Shown piece by piece: positions 1 to 8,485 of a stretch of DNA of 64,000 nucleotides. The DNA is from Caulobacter sp. Root343. GTDB taxonomy: Bacteria; Pseudomonadota; Alphaproteobacteria; Caulobacterales; Caulobacteraceae. Every line of letters starts with the position of its first letter. Position 1 is the first letter of the stretch. The notes below the pieces were generated by a model. That model worked only from the letters and a program-made list of their open reading frames with translations. It was not told the DNA's origin and made no database searches. The stretch spans positions 1 through 64,000 of the forward strand of contig NZ_LMDF01000006.1 of assembly GCF_001425745.1 (NCBI RefSeq), written 5' to 3'. The position numbers were made by a program, and so were the translations under genes.

Positions 1-158
1 AGCCGGGATCGGTCGTCGGCAGGCTGGCTCCGGGCGACAACGCCGAGCTGGACGTCGAGCTGATCACCCCGATCGCCATGGAAGAGAAGCTGCGCTTCGC
101 CATCCGTGAAGGCGGCCGCACCGTCGGCGCCGGCGTCGTGGCCAAGATCGTCGAGTAA
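1..158 (+). CDS. tuf: Elongation factor Tu, C-terminal fragment (window edge)
   Basis: The gene enters from the left edge and ends with TAA at 156-158. From [11 protein letters not shown] to the C-terminus [10 protein letters not shown] the translation is the standard domain 3 end of bacterial EF-Tu, the GTPase that delivers aminoacyl-tRNA to the ribosome. The first ten or so codons in the same frame (PGSVVGRLA) do not read like EF-Tu, where a motif such as EMVMPGDN is expected. That leaves open a sequence join, a local assembly error in a duplicated tuf copy, or a truncated copy. A strong hairpin terminator follows. The family call is certain; whether this copy is intact cannot be seen. Confidence 0.9.
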   Translation, partial: PGSVVGRLAPGDNAELDVELITPIAMEEKLRFAIREGGRTVGAGVVAKIVE

Positions 159-192
159 TCCTCGAACGATCTAGCTTCGGCTGAGAAATGCG

Positions 193-228
193 AAGGCCCC
201 GGAGGAAACTCCGGGGCCTTTTGCTTTT
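193..228 (+). terminator. Rho-independent terminator after tuf
   Basis: A perfect 12-bp stem (193-204 pairing with 209-220) closes on a GAAA tetraloop and runs into TTTTGCTTTTT. It lies 35 bp after the tuf stop codon and is the clearest intrinsic terminator in the window. Confidence 0.9.
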
Positions 229-400
229 TGAGCCATGCCTTCCGACGGGCTTGGCCGAGTCGCCCGAAGGGCTATGCTGACGACCATGATCAGGGTCGCG
301 CCCGTCTATCTCGACCGCATATTTGACGCCGCCGAATACGATGGCCTGACCTGGCTCTCGTCGATGATCTGCGCGTCGGAGGTGTTTCCGGCCCCAGCAC

Positions 401-721
401 ATGACTTACGGTCTTCCGCAACCGTTGTTTCTGCTGGTCGAGGGGCTCCTGTGGTTCGCCCAGAGCGGCCGCTCCGGTGTCCGCACATACTTCGAAGCCA
501 CGCCCGTCGACCGACAGCGGGCGATGCTGCAAGCCCTTGAGCACGTGGCCGCGCCGAAAGACGTCTTGGGCAATTACCAGTCGGGGATGGAGGCGTGGCG
601 CGACCCGTTCCGAACGACGAACCTCGATCGCTGGATCGACCGAAGCGACGAGGCGATCACCCGCTATCTGTGGGGTCTGGCGAAGACACATCGACCCGAA
701 ATCGAAGCCCTCATCGCCTGA
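401..721 (+). CDS. Hypothetical protein, possibly the 3' part of a frameshifted gene
   Basis: This is a 106-residue reading frame with coding-like third positions (mostly G or C) and a plausible soluble composition; no family is recognised. The frame has an upstream stop at 365-367, so the ATG at 401 is the first good start, but no clear ribosome binding site precedes it. Just upstream, a different plus frame (from ATG 277 or 289 to about 395) also shows coding-like GC3 and a natural-looking sequence (VAPVYLDRIFDAAEYDG). The two pieces could be one gene broken by a single indel near 370-400. Existence as a gene is moderate; function is unknown. Confidence 0.4.
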   Translation: MTYGLPQPLFLLVEGLLWFAQSGRSGVRTYFEATPVDRQRAMLQALEHVAAPKDVLGNYQSGMEAWRDPFRTTNLDRWIDRSDEAITRYLWGLAKTHRPEIEALIA

Positions 722-770
722 AAGCAGGCGATGGCGTGGTTCGAACAAGGGGCGCGAAGCCGGTTCCGCG

Positions 771-2636
771 CTAGTATTTCGTATCCCAGGCTTCCCTGAG
801 GTTATTGATGACCTCGGTGGTCTCGTTTTGGCGCTTGATATTGTCCTGCAAGGACGTATCCGGATCCCGGCGGGCGCTGGTTCTTGCTTGCGCCCTCGCC
901 GCGTCATCTTGGCGGAACACGGCGTCCAGCTGCGGCGAGGACCACCCTGAGCCCGTGCGGATGAAGTCGTAGGTGCGGCTGGCCCGCGTGACGTTGGTTC
1001 CCATGCTTTGCGAGAAGCCCACGGTCAGCAGACCCGCGAACGCCGCCAGGGAGTTGCCTTCGACCGGCAAGGTCTCGACGGTCGAGACATAGCTGCACCG
1101 ATAGACACCCTTGGCTTTCCTGCGGCAGCTGACGTCGCTGACACCGCGCTGCATACGGAGGGTGTCGCCGAAGAACGGTATGCTGGAGACGATCTCGCCG
1201 GGGATGCTGGTCTGCCGCAGCCCGTCGCCCCGCGCCGCGAGCGCCGTCACCGTCCTCAGGATGCCCGCCGCGGTCGGGGCGCCGTTCGCGTCCACCAGAG
1301 CCTGGCCGCGGGCCGGCGTTGCTGACGCGGCGCGGGAAGGCGCCGCGGCCGTCGTGGCTCGGGCCGGAAGACTGGCCAGGCGGGCCGTTTCCTTATCCTC
1401 GGCGGCCAGGCGAACGAGCTCGGCATCGGCCTTCGCATAGCCGAGATCCTTGGCCTTTTGGAACCAGGTCCTGGCGCCTTCGCGATCGTGTAGCCGGGAC
1501 TCAAGCAATACGCCGACATTGAACGCCGAGGTCACGTTTCCAGCCTTCGACGCCATCATGAAGTATTTTACCGCCACCCCATCGTTCTGGGTCGCGCCGC
1601 TGCTGCCTTGATAGGCCATGAGCGCCGTATCGAAGGCCGCGTCGCGGTGTCCGGCGTCGGCGGCTTCCTGGAGCAGCTGGCGGCCAAGCGCCAGGTCCTC
1701 GGATGTGGAGGGCTTGCCCAGTAGCAGCGTTCCGTAGAGGTATTTCCCCTCCCGATTGCCGGCGGCGGCTGATTTCGCCGCCCAGACCATCGCCTCGGCG
1801 GGGTCTTTGTCCAGGCCATAGCCATTGATGAGGCAGTTCGTATATTCCGCCATGGCCTTCGCATCGCCTTCGGCGGCCCCGCGTTGGAAGAATTCCGCCG
1901 CGCGCGAGGGATCGGCACTGCCGAGGTCGCCCCGCATCAGGATGTAGCCGGCCTTGGTGAAATACGCGGGAAGACCGCGTTCGCCCGCCTTCTCGTACAG
2001 CTCGATCGCCAGGTCCGGATCCTTGGCGACGCCCCCCGAGCCGGTCTCCACGAACCAGGCATAGCCGCCAAGTCCGTCCGGCACGTCGGCGTCGGCGGCC
2101 TGCTTGTAGAGCGCGGCCGAAGCTTCGTGGAAGCGTGGACCCTTGCCGAAATACAGCAGCCCGAGCGGGACCAGGGCGTAGAGGTTGCCCAGGTCCCGGG
2201 AGCGGACCAGCAGCGACTCGGCTTCGGCGGGGTTGGCCGTGACGCCGACGCCTTGGGCGAGGGCGAGGCCATAGTAGCTCAGGCCGCGAGGATTTCCTCC
2301 GGCGGCGGCCGTCTTGGCGTAGCCGGCGGCGAGACCCAGGGAGCCCGCATTGCCGAGGTCGAACGCCATCAGCGCGGCGGCGTCCGTGTCGCCGGCGTCG
2401 GCGTCGGCTTGCACGGTCCGCCAATGACGCGAGCGCTTGGCCTTCGCGATCAGGTCCTTTGACGGACGCTTAAGCCAGTCGTCCTGGGTCAGACCCCACC
2501 GGCTTTCTGACGCGGCGCTCGGGCGCCAGGCCTGGGAGACAAGTTGAGGCGCGACGTCCGCGCCGGTTCTCGCCTGGCCAGCCGTCGCCGTGAGGCTCAG
2601 CGCCCCGGCCACGCAGGCCACGAACAGGTATCGCAT
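771..2636 (-). CDS. Exported Sel1-repeat (TPR-like) protein
   Basis: The start is taken at the ATG at 2636, which gives a signal peptide (MRYLFVACVAGALSL...AGQA); an upstream in-frame start at 2660 would only add eight residues. About residues 90-420 consist of tandem alpha-helical Sel1-like repeats of roughly 36 residues, with recurrent patterns such as A..G...A...LG.....G. and KDP..A..L..KA. The last 150 residues form a separate domain with two cysteines (SCRRKAKGVYRCS) that could form a disulfide in the periplasm. Sel1 proteins are protein-protein scaffolds, often in envelope stress or signalling, but nothing here points to a partner. The neighbours are unrelated and it is probably a single-gene unit, divergent from the histidine kinase at 2794. 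Confidence 0.85.
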   Translation of the reverse strand: MRYLFVACVAGALSLTATAGQARTGADVAPQLVSQAWRPSAASESRWGLTQDDWLKRPSKDLIAKAKRSRHWRTVQADADAGDTDAAALMAFDLGNAGSLGLAAGYAKTAAAGGNPRGLSYYGLALAQGVGVTANPAEAESLLVRSRDLGNLYALVPLGLLYFGKGPRFHEASAALYKQAADADVPDGLGGYAWFVETGSGGVAKDPDLAIELYEKAGERGLPAYFTKAGYILMRGDLGSADPSRAAEFFQRGAAEGDAKAMAEYTNCLINGYGLDKDPAEAMVWAAKSAAAGNREGKYLYGTLLLGKPSTSEDLALGRQLLQEAADAGHRDAAFDTALMAYQGSSGATQNDGVAVKYFMMASKAGNVTSAFNVGVLLESRLHDREGARTWFQKAKDLGYAKADAELVRLAAEDKETARLASLPARATTAAAPSRAASATPARGQALVDANGAPTAAGILRTVTALAARGDGLRQTSIPGEIVSSIPFFGDTLRMQRGVSDVSCRRKAKGVYRCSYVSTVETLPVEGNSLAAFAGLLTVGFSQSMGTNVTRASRTYDFIRTGSGWSSPQLDAVFRQDDAARAQARTSARRDPDTSLQDNIKRQNETTEVINNLREAWDTKY

Positions 2637-2793
2637 CGACCGCCCCCGCAGAAGTTGCATCCACTATCAGGCAAGACCCACTGCTACTCAATCCGAAACC
2701 CCCTTGAACCTTCGCCGTCCCCACTCTGTTGACCGCCGGCTTGACGGCTTGGGCCGAAAGGCCCAGCACCGACGGAGGGACGGGAGTCAGCGC

Positions 2794-3780
2794 TTGGATT
2801 TGCGACGCAGGATCAGGGGAAATCTCGTCGTCCGCTACGGCCTGGCCGTGGCCCTGGCGGCCGGCGCGGTGCTGCTGCGGTTCGCCCTGACGTCGGTGTT
2901 CCCGCCGGGGTTTCCCTATGTGACCTTCTTCCCGGCCATCCTGGTGGCGACCTATTACGGCGGGCTACGGGCCGGCGTGGTCTGCGCGGCGCTGTGTGGC
3001 GTGGCGGCCTGGTGGTTCTTCATCCCGCCGGTCCACACCTTCAAGTTCGACCTGTCGATGGCCGTGGCCCTGGCCTTCTACGTGCTCGTGGCCGGTGTGG
3101 AGATCTTCTTCATCGACGGCATGCGTACGGCGCTGGACGACCTGGAGGACGAGCGCGAGCGCTATCGTGATCTGGCCGAGAGCCGCGACCTGCTGTACCG
3201 CGAGCTGCACCATCGGGTGAGCAACAATCTGCAGGTCGCCGGCGCCCTGTTGCGCCTGCAGGGCCAAGGGGTCGTCGACGCCCGCGCCCGCCAAGCCCTG
3301 TCCCAGGCCGGCGAGCGGATCGAGGTCATCGCCCGCATCCAGCGCGAGCTGCACAACCGCACCGGCGAGCCCGTCCCGTTCCGCGCCTTCGCCGAGGCCC
3401 TGCTGGCCAGCGCCGCCGCGGCGGCCGGGGCGCGGGTGCGCCTGACCATCGAGGGCGGCGAGCAGCCCCTGCACCCCGACCAGGCCACCCCGGTGACCCT
3501 GGTCATGCTGGAGAGCTTCAACAACGCTCTGGAGCATGGCTTTGGCGAGGCCGGGGAGGGCGAGGTGCGGGTGACCCTGGATCAGTCGGGTCTGGCGCAT
3601 GTGTTGACCGTCGGCAACGACGGCGCCGGCCCGCCGCCGGGCTTCGATCCGGCGACGTCCAAGAGCTTGGGCCTGCGCATCGTTCGCGCCATGGCCCAGC
3701 AGTTGGGCGGCAAGTTCGAGATGGCGCGGGAAGACGGCTGGACCGTGTGCCGGCTGAGCTACGCGCCGAAGCGGGATTAG
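2794..3780 (+). CDS. Membrane histidine kinase, HisKA_2/HWE-like, with DUF4118-type sensor
   Basis: The likely start is TTG 2794, with a GGGAG element 7-12 bases upstream. An in-frame GTG at 2590 would overlap the divergent Sel1 gene and add a basic low-complexity segment. The N-terminal third has three or four membrane spans (VVRYGLAVALAAGAVLL, PYVTFFPAILVATYY, GVVCAALCGVAAWWFF, a further span near AVALAFYVLVAGVEIFF), as in DUF4118 sensors. The dimerisation/phospho-acceptor box is LYRELHHRVSNNLQ, typical of HisKA_2 kinases related to EnvZ-independent general stress kinases. The ATPase domain follows (N box ESFNNALEHGF, G box KSLGLRIV). No response regulator lies next to it, so it is an orphan kinase; its target cannot be read from context. 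The ligand is unknown. Confidence 0.85.
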   Translation: MDLRRRIRGNLVVRYGLAVALAAGAVLLRFALTSVFPPGFPYVTFFPAILVATYYGGLRAGVVCAALCGVAAWWFFIPPVHTFKFDLSMAVALAFYVLVAGVEIFFIDGMRTALDDLEDERERYRDLAESRDLLYRELHHRVSNNLQVAGALLRLQGQGVVDARARQALSQAGERIEVIARIQRELHNRTGEPVPFRAFAEALLASAAAAAGARVRLTIEGGEQPLHPDQATPVTLVMLESFNNALEHGFGEAGEGEVRVTLDQSGLAHVLTVGNDGAGPPPGFDPATSKSLGLRIVRAMAQQLGGKFEMAREDGWTVCRLSYAPKRD

Positions 3781-3788
3781 GGGAGGAT

Positions 3789-4265
3789 TTACAGCCTCAG
3801 CCGGTAGAACCGCGTGTCCACCGCCATGCGCGGGAACGCCGCCGGCAGGTCGTCGGCCTCGACCCTCGCGAAGCCGTTCTTCTCGTAGAACCGGTGGGCG
3901 GCCTGGAAGCGGTCGGTGGTGCCCAGCCACACCGTCTTCACGCCGCGATTTCGGGCATGGGCGAGGGCCGTGTCCAGCAGGGCCTGAGCCGCGCCGACCG
4001 GTCCGCGCGCGCTCGGCTTGACGAACATCTTGCGCAGGGCGACCGCCCCGCCGCCGATGTCCTTGAGGGCGATGGTGCCGACCGCCTCGCCCTCCAGCTC
4101 GGCCAGCCAGAATTGGCCGGCGCCGGTCTGGTACCAGGCGGGGATCGCCGCCAGGTCCGGCTGGTCGGCGGCGGTGATCGGAAAGCCGAACTCCTCGCGC
4201 TGGATCGGCAGGATCACCCCGACGACGGCGTCTTCGTCGCCGGGGTGGAAGGTCCTGACGATCAC
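3789..4265 (-). CDS. GNAT-family N-acetyltransferase
   Basis: This 158-residue protein has the GNAT fold order: an N-terminal strand (MIVRTFHPGDEDAVVGVI), a mid strand pair WLAELEGEAVGTIALKDI, an acetyl-CoA binding strand-loop LRKMFVKPSARGPVGAAQALLDTAL (a variant of the V..RG.G.. loop), and a C-terminal AAHRFYEKNGF motif that is highly typical of the family. It transfers acetyl groups from acetyl-CoA to an unknown amine. It starts only 9 bp after the stop of the RND permease gene and is probably the last gene of the efflux operon, so a role in modifying the exported compound is possible but not shown. Confidence 0.88.
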   Translation of the reverse strand: MIVRTFHPGDEDAVVGVILPIQREEFGFPITAADQPDLAAIPAWYQTGAGQFWLAELEGEAVGTIALKDIGGGAVALRKMFVKPSARGPVGAAQALLDTALAHARNRGVKTVWLGTTDRFQAAHRFYEKNGFARVEADDLPAAFPRMAVDTRFYRLRL

Positions 4266-4274
4266 GGCCTGCGC

Positions 4275-7200
4275 CTAAAGCCGATCGGCCGGGATCGCCT
4301 CGCCCTGGGCCTCGCGCGGCGTGGTCATCCGGGCGAGCTTCGGGGCCAGCCAGCGCTCGATGTCGTCGACGATCTCATAGACCACCGGCACCAGCACCAG
4401 CGACAGCACCGTCGAGGTGATCAGGCCGCCGATCACCGCCACGGCCATCGGCTGGCGGAACTCCGAGCCGGTGCCGATGCCCAGCGCCGTGGGCAGCATG
4501 CCGGCCATCATCGCCAGGGTGGTCATGACGATCGGCCGGGCCCGTTCGTGGCAGGCGTCGACGATGGCCTCGCGCTGGCCCATGCCCGCGCGCTCCTGCT
4601 CGATGGCGTACTCGACCAGCAGGATCGAGTTCTTGGCGGCCAGGCCCATCAGCATCAGGAAGCCGATCAGCGACGGCATCGACAGGGACTGGCCGGTGAT
4701 CAGCAGGGCGAAGAACGCGCCGCCGATCGCCAGGGGCAGGGCCGACAGGATGGTGATCGGCTTGAAGAAGCTGCGGAACAGCAGGATCAGCACGCCGAAC
4801 ACGAGGCCCACGGCCGACAGCAGGGCCACGGCGAAGCCGGTGAACAGCTCGACGAACGCCTCCTGGTCGCCGGCCGTGGCCGGACCGACGCCGGCGGGCA
4901 GCTTCTTCATGGTGGGCAGGTTGCCGACGTCGGTCATCGCCTGGCCCAGCTGGGCCCCGTTGTTGAGATCGGCCTCGATGGTCACCTGCCGCTTGCGGGC
5001 GAAGCGGTCGATCTTGGCCGGGCCAGCCTGGAACGACAGGTCGGCCACACTATCCAATCGCGTTGTACCGCCGCTGGCGGTGGGTACGCGCAGGGCGCCC
5101 AGGGCCTCGAGGTCTCGGCGGCTGTCGGCCGGCAGGCGCACGCGGATCGGGATCCGCCGCTCACCCTGGGTCATCTTGGCGACGTTGGCGTCGATGTCGC
5201 CCACCGTGGCGACGCGGGCGATGGCGGCGATGTCGGCCGAGTTGACGCCCAGCCGGGCGGCCTCGTCGGCCTTGGGCCGGATCAGGATCTCCGGACCGCT
5301 GGGCGGCGAGGAAGGGCGCGGGTCGGCGACGGTGTCGAGCTTCTGCATTTCGCGCTCGATCTGGGCGGCCGTGCGCTCCAGCAGCGGGCCGTCCTCGGAG
5401 ATCAGGATGGTCTGGACCTCGGAGGTGCCCCAGTCGCCCAGCAGGTTGACGCGGGCGTCGGGGATGTCGTGCAGGCCGTTGCGGACCGCCTGCTTGATCT
5501 CGGTGACGGTCTGGTCGCGGTCGCCGTTCAGCACGATGGTGATGGTGGCGTCGCGGATGTCGGCTCCGCTCTGGCCGCCCCAGCCGCTGCCGATGTTCGA
5601 ACCGACCTGGGCGAAGACGTGGGCCACTTCCGGGCGCTTGCGGAACATGGTGGTCACCGACTGGACCGTGCGTTCCATGTCGGCCGTGGTCGCGCCGGGC
5701 GGGCCCTGGACCTTCAGATAGTAGTAGTTGTTGTTGGCCGCCGGCTGGAACGCGGTGGGCAGGAAGCCGGCCAGCATGATCGAGCCGACGAAGATCAGGC
5801 CGCCGATGATGCAGGCCAGGATCCGGTGGTCCAGCGACCAGTCCAGGACATTGCGGTAGAAGCCCTTGAAGTCCTTGCGCGGATGCGGGTTCTTGGCCGG
5901 CTTGAGGAAATAGGCGGCCAGCAGCGGCGTCAGAAGGCGGGCGACCACCAGCGAGAACAGCACCGCCACGGCGACCGTCAGGCCGAATTCCTTGAAGAAC
6001 TGGCCGGGCGTGCCGGGCATGTAGGACACCGGCACGAACACCGCGACGATGGTGAAGGTGGTGGCCACGACGGCCAGGCCGATGGCGTCGGCCCCCTCGA
6101 TCGCCGCCTGGAAGGGCCTCTGGCCCCGGGCGACGCGCTTTTCGATGTTCTCGATCTCGACCACGGCGTCGTCGACCAGGATGCCGATGACCAGGGTCAG
6201 GGCCAGCAGGGTCACGACGTTCAGCGAGAAGCCCATGATCGCCATGAAGGCGAAGGTGGGCACCAGCGACACCGGCATGGCGATGGCGGTGATCAGGGTG
6301 GCGCGCCACTCGCGCAGGAACAGGAACACCACCAGCGAGGCCAGCAGCATGCCTTCCAGCAGGGTGTGCTCGGTGGCCGCGAAGCTGGCGCGGGTCTCGT
6401 CGACGGTCGAGAAGATCTTCACGAAGGTGACGCCGCCCTGCTTCTCGGCCAGCTTGTCGACGGCGGCCTTGACGCGGTCTTCGACGGCGACATCGCTGGA
6501 ATCGCGGGTCTTCATCACCTGGAAGGCGACCACGGGCTTGCCGTCGAGACGGGCGAAGCCGCGCTGCTCCTCGGCGCCCTGGCCGACCTGGGCCACGTCG
6601 GTCAGCTTGACGTAGCGGCCGCCGGCCACCGGGATGGTGATCTGGCGCAGCTGCTCGACCGTGGTGGCCGCGCCCAGCACGCGCAGGGTCTGCTCGCGGC
6701 CGCCGACATTGGCGCGGCCGCCGGGGGCGTCGACGCTGAAGCTGGCCAGGGCCGTGTTCAGCTGCGGGGCGGTGACGCCGAACGAGGCCATGCGGTCCGG
6801 GTCGATGATGACGTTGATCTCGCGATCGACGCCGCCCACGCGCGCCACCTGGGCCACGCCCTTCTCGCCCTGCAGGGCGCGGGTGACGCTGTCGTCGATG
6901 AACCACGACAACTCGGTCGAGCTCATGTTCGGGGCCGAGACGGCGTAGGTGATGATCGGCGCGCTGGTGATCTCCAGCCGCTGGACGATCGGCTCGTCCA
7001 CCTCGCGCGGCAGCAGCGAACGGGTCTGGTCGACCTTGGAGCGGACCTCGTCGGTGACCTTCTGCAGGTCCTCGCCGAGGTTGAACTCGATCGTCGTGGT
7101 CGAGGCGCCCTGGACCACCGACGAGCGGATGGTCTTGACGTTGGAGATGCTGGCGACCGCGTCCTCGATCGGGCGGGTGACCTGGGTCTCCATCTCGCCG

Positions 7201-7409
7201 GGCGCGGCCCCGCTCTGGGTGACCGTCACGGTGACGGCGGGGAACTCGACGTTCGGGAACTGCTTGATCGGCAGGGCCATGTAGCAGCCGATGCCCGCGA
7301 TCATCAGGGCGATGAACAGCACCGCGACCGGGATCGGGTTGCGGATCGCCCAGGCCGAGACTTTCAGCTCGGCGGTCTTGTGGCCGTCAGGCTTCTGTTC
7401 GCTAATCAT
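4275..7409 (-). CDS. RND efflux transporter permease (AcrB/HAE-1 type)
   Basis: The 1044-residue length is standard for the family. An N-terminal membrane span (IPVAVLFIALMIAGIGCY) is followed by the conserved QFPNVEFPAVTVTV segment, a large periplasmic porter domain, the TM2-6 block with the proton-relay aspartates in GILVDDAVVEIENIE, a second porter domain, and TM8-12 with FLMLMGLAAKNSILLVEYA. It uses proton motive force to expel lipophilic or cationic compounds through the adaptor and outer-membrane channel encoded immediately upstream. Its start overlaps the adaptor stop by one base, implying translational coupling. The sequence does not allow the substrate to be named. Confidence 0.96.
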   Translation of the reverse strand: MISEQKPDGHKTAELKVSAWAIRNPIPVAVLFIALMIAGIGCYMALPIKQFPNVEFPAVTVTVTQSGAAPGEMETQVTRPIEDAVASISNVKTIRSSVVQGASTTTIEFNLGEDLQKVTDEVRSKVDQTRSLLPREVDEPIVQRLEITSAPIITYAVSAPNMSSTELSWFIDDSVTRALQGEKGVAQVARVGGVDREINVIIDPDRMASFGVTAPQLNTALASFSVDAPGGRANVGGREQTLRVLGAATTVEQLRQITIPVAGGRYVKLTDVAQVGQGAEEQRGFARLDGKPVVAFQVMKTRDSSDVAVEDRVKAAVDKLAEKQGGVTFVKIFSTVDETRASFAATEHTLLEGMLLASLVVFLFLREWRATLITAIAMPVSLVPTFAFMAIMGFSLNVVTLLALTLVIGILVDDAVVEIENIEKRVARGQRPFQAAIEGADAIGLAVVATTFTIVAVFVPVSYMPGTPGQFFKEFGLTVAVAVLFSLVVARLLTPLLAAYFLKPAKNPHPRKDFKGFYRNVLDWSLDHRILACIIGGLIFVGSIMLAGFLPTAFQPAANNNYYYLKVQGPPGATTADMERTVQSVTTMFRKRPEVAHVFAQVGSNIGSGWGGQSGADIRDATITIVLNGDRDQTVTEIKQAVRNGLHDIPDARVNLLGDWGTSEVQTILISEDGPLLERTAAQIEREMQKLDTVADPRPSSPPSGPEILIRPKADEAARLGVNSADIAAIARVATVGDIDANVAKMTQGERRIPIRVRLPADSRRDLEALGALRVPTASGGTTRLDSVADLSFQAGPAKIDRFARKRQVTIEADLNNGAQLGQAMTDVGNLPTMKKLPAGVGPATAGDQEAFVELFTGFAVALLSAVGLVFGVLILLFRSFFKPITILSALPLAIGGAFFALLITGQSLSMPSLIGFLMLMGLAAKNSILLVEYAIEQERAGMGQREAIVDACHERARPIVMTTLAMMAGMLPTALGIGTGSEFRQPMAVAVIGGLITSTVLSLVLVPVVYEIVDDIERWLAPKLARMTTPREAQGEAIPADRL

Positions 7410-8485
7410 CAGCGGGCGGCCTGTTGCTGGGCCGGGCGAATGACGTCGCCGTCGGTGATGAACGATGCGCCGCCCAGGACGATGCGCGTCCCGGCGGGCG
7501 GGCCCTGGATCAGCTGAGCCCAGCCGCCGCCCTTCTGGCCGATCTTCACGGCGGCCTGGTGGGCGCGATTATTGCTGTCGACCGTCATCACATAAAGGCC
7601 ATCGGCCTCGTAGCGGATGGCCGATTCCGGGATGGCGGTCACCGGCGCGGTGGACGCGCCGAAATTGGCGCGGCCAAAGCCGCCGGGGCGCAGGTCGGGA
7701 CGCACGGGCAGGCGCACGCGCACCTTGCCCAGGCGGTTGGCGCTGTCGACGCGCGGGCTGACCAGGCGCACCACGCCGGAGATCGACTGGCCGCCGGGCA
7801 GGGACACCTGGGCCGGTTGGCCGGCGCGGATCCCGGCCAGGTCGGCCTCGTTGACCTCGGCGTCCAGCTCGACCAGGCCATCGCGGGCGATGGTGAACCA
7901 CGGGGTCGTACCGCCGCCGGCGATCTGGCCGGGCTGGACGCCGCGCTGGAGCACCCGGCCGCTGACCGGCGAGGTGATGGTCATCCGCGAGACGCGGGTG
8001 CGTAGCTCCTTCAGCGCGGCTTCCTGAGCCTTGGCCTGGTAGCGGCGGGTCTCGATCTGCTCTTGGCTGAGGATGCCCTGGCCGTCGAGGCCGGAGACGC
8101 GGGCGGCCTCGGCCTGGGCCTGAGCGGTGACGGCCGCCTGCTGGTCGACCTGGGCGCGCAGCAGGGTGTCGTCCAGCTGGGCCAGAGGCTGGCCGGCGCG
8201 CACCCAGTCGCCTTCGTCGGCATAGAGGCGGGCGACGCGATAGCCCGTCAGCTCCGAGCCGACGGCGGCCTCCTCGCGCGAGACCAGAAGGCCCGAGGCC
8301 TCGATCCCGCCGCCCAGCGGGCGGGTCTCGACGCTGCCGACGCTGACCGTGCGGGCCTGGGCGGCCGCGCTGGCCGGCTTCTTGGCGGTCTCGTCGGGCT
8401 TCTTGCCGCAAGCGGTGAGCCCGATAGCGGAGCAGACCAGGGCGGTGGCGATCATGGAACGGGTCGTCATCGGGGCGGGTCTCAT
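7409..8485 (-). CDS. RND efflux periplasmic adaptor (membrane fusion) lipoprotein
   Basis: The protein starts at ATG 8485, which overlaps the stop of the preceding gene as ATGA; an internal ATG at 8470 (MTTRSMIATALV) is an alternative. A lipoprotein signal ends in the lipobox LTAC, so the mature protein would be anchored by Cys. The HlyD-like order is visible: a first half-lipoyl/barrel segment (SGLLVSREEAAVGSELTGYRV), an alpha-hairpin of about 70 residues rich in A, Q and E, the second half-lipoyl (MTITSPVSGRVLQRGVQPGQ), then a beta-barrel (LVELDAEVNEADLAGIRAGQ). It bridges the permease at 4275 and the outer-membrane factor at 8482. Confidence 0.95.
   Translation of the reverse strand: MRPAPMTTRSMIATALVCSAIGLTACGKKPDETAKKPASAAAQARTVSVGSVETRPLGGGIEASGLLVSREEAAVGSELTGYRVARLYADEGDWVRAGQPLAQLDDTLLRAQVDQQAAVTAQAQAEAARVSGLDGQGILSQEQIETRRYQAKAQEAALKELRTRVSRMTITSPVSGRVLQRGVQPGQIAGGGTTPWFTIARDGLVELDAEVNEADLAGIRAGQPAQVSLPGGQSISGVVRLVSPRVDSANRLGKVRVRLPVRPDLRPGGFGRANFGASTAPVTAIPESAIRYEADGLYVMTVDSNNRAHQAAVKIGQKGGGWAQLIQGPPAGTRIVLGGASFITDGDVIRPAQQQAAR

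Noticed and set aside
3747..7517. Very long open frame on the strand opposite the RND permease gene (over 1200 codons)
   Set aside because: It is a composition artefact of GC-rich codon use: rich in Gly, Arg, Gln, Asp and His repeats, no start context, and fully antisense to a clear permease gene.
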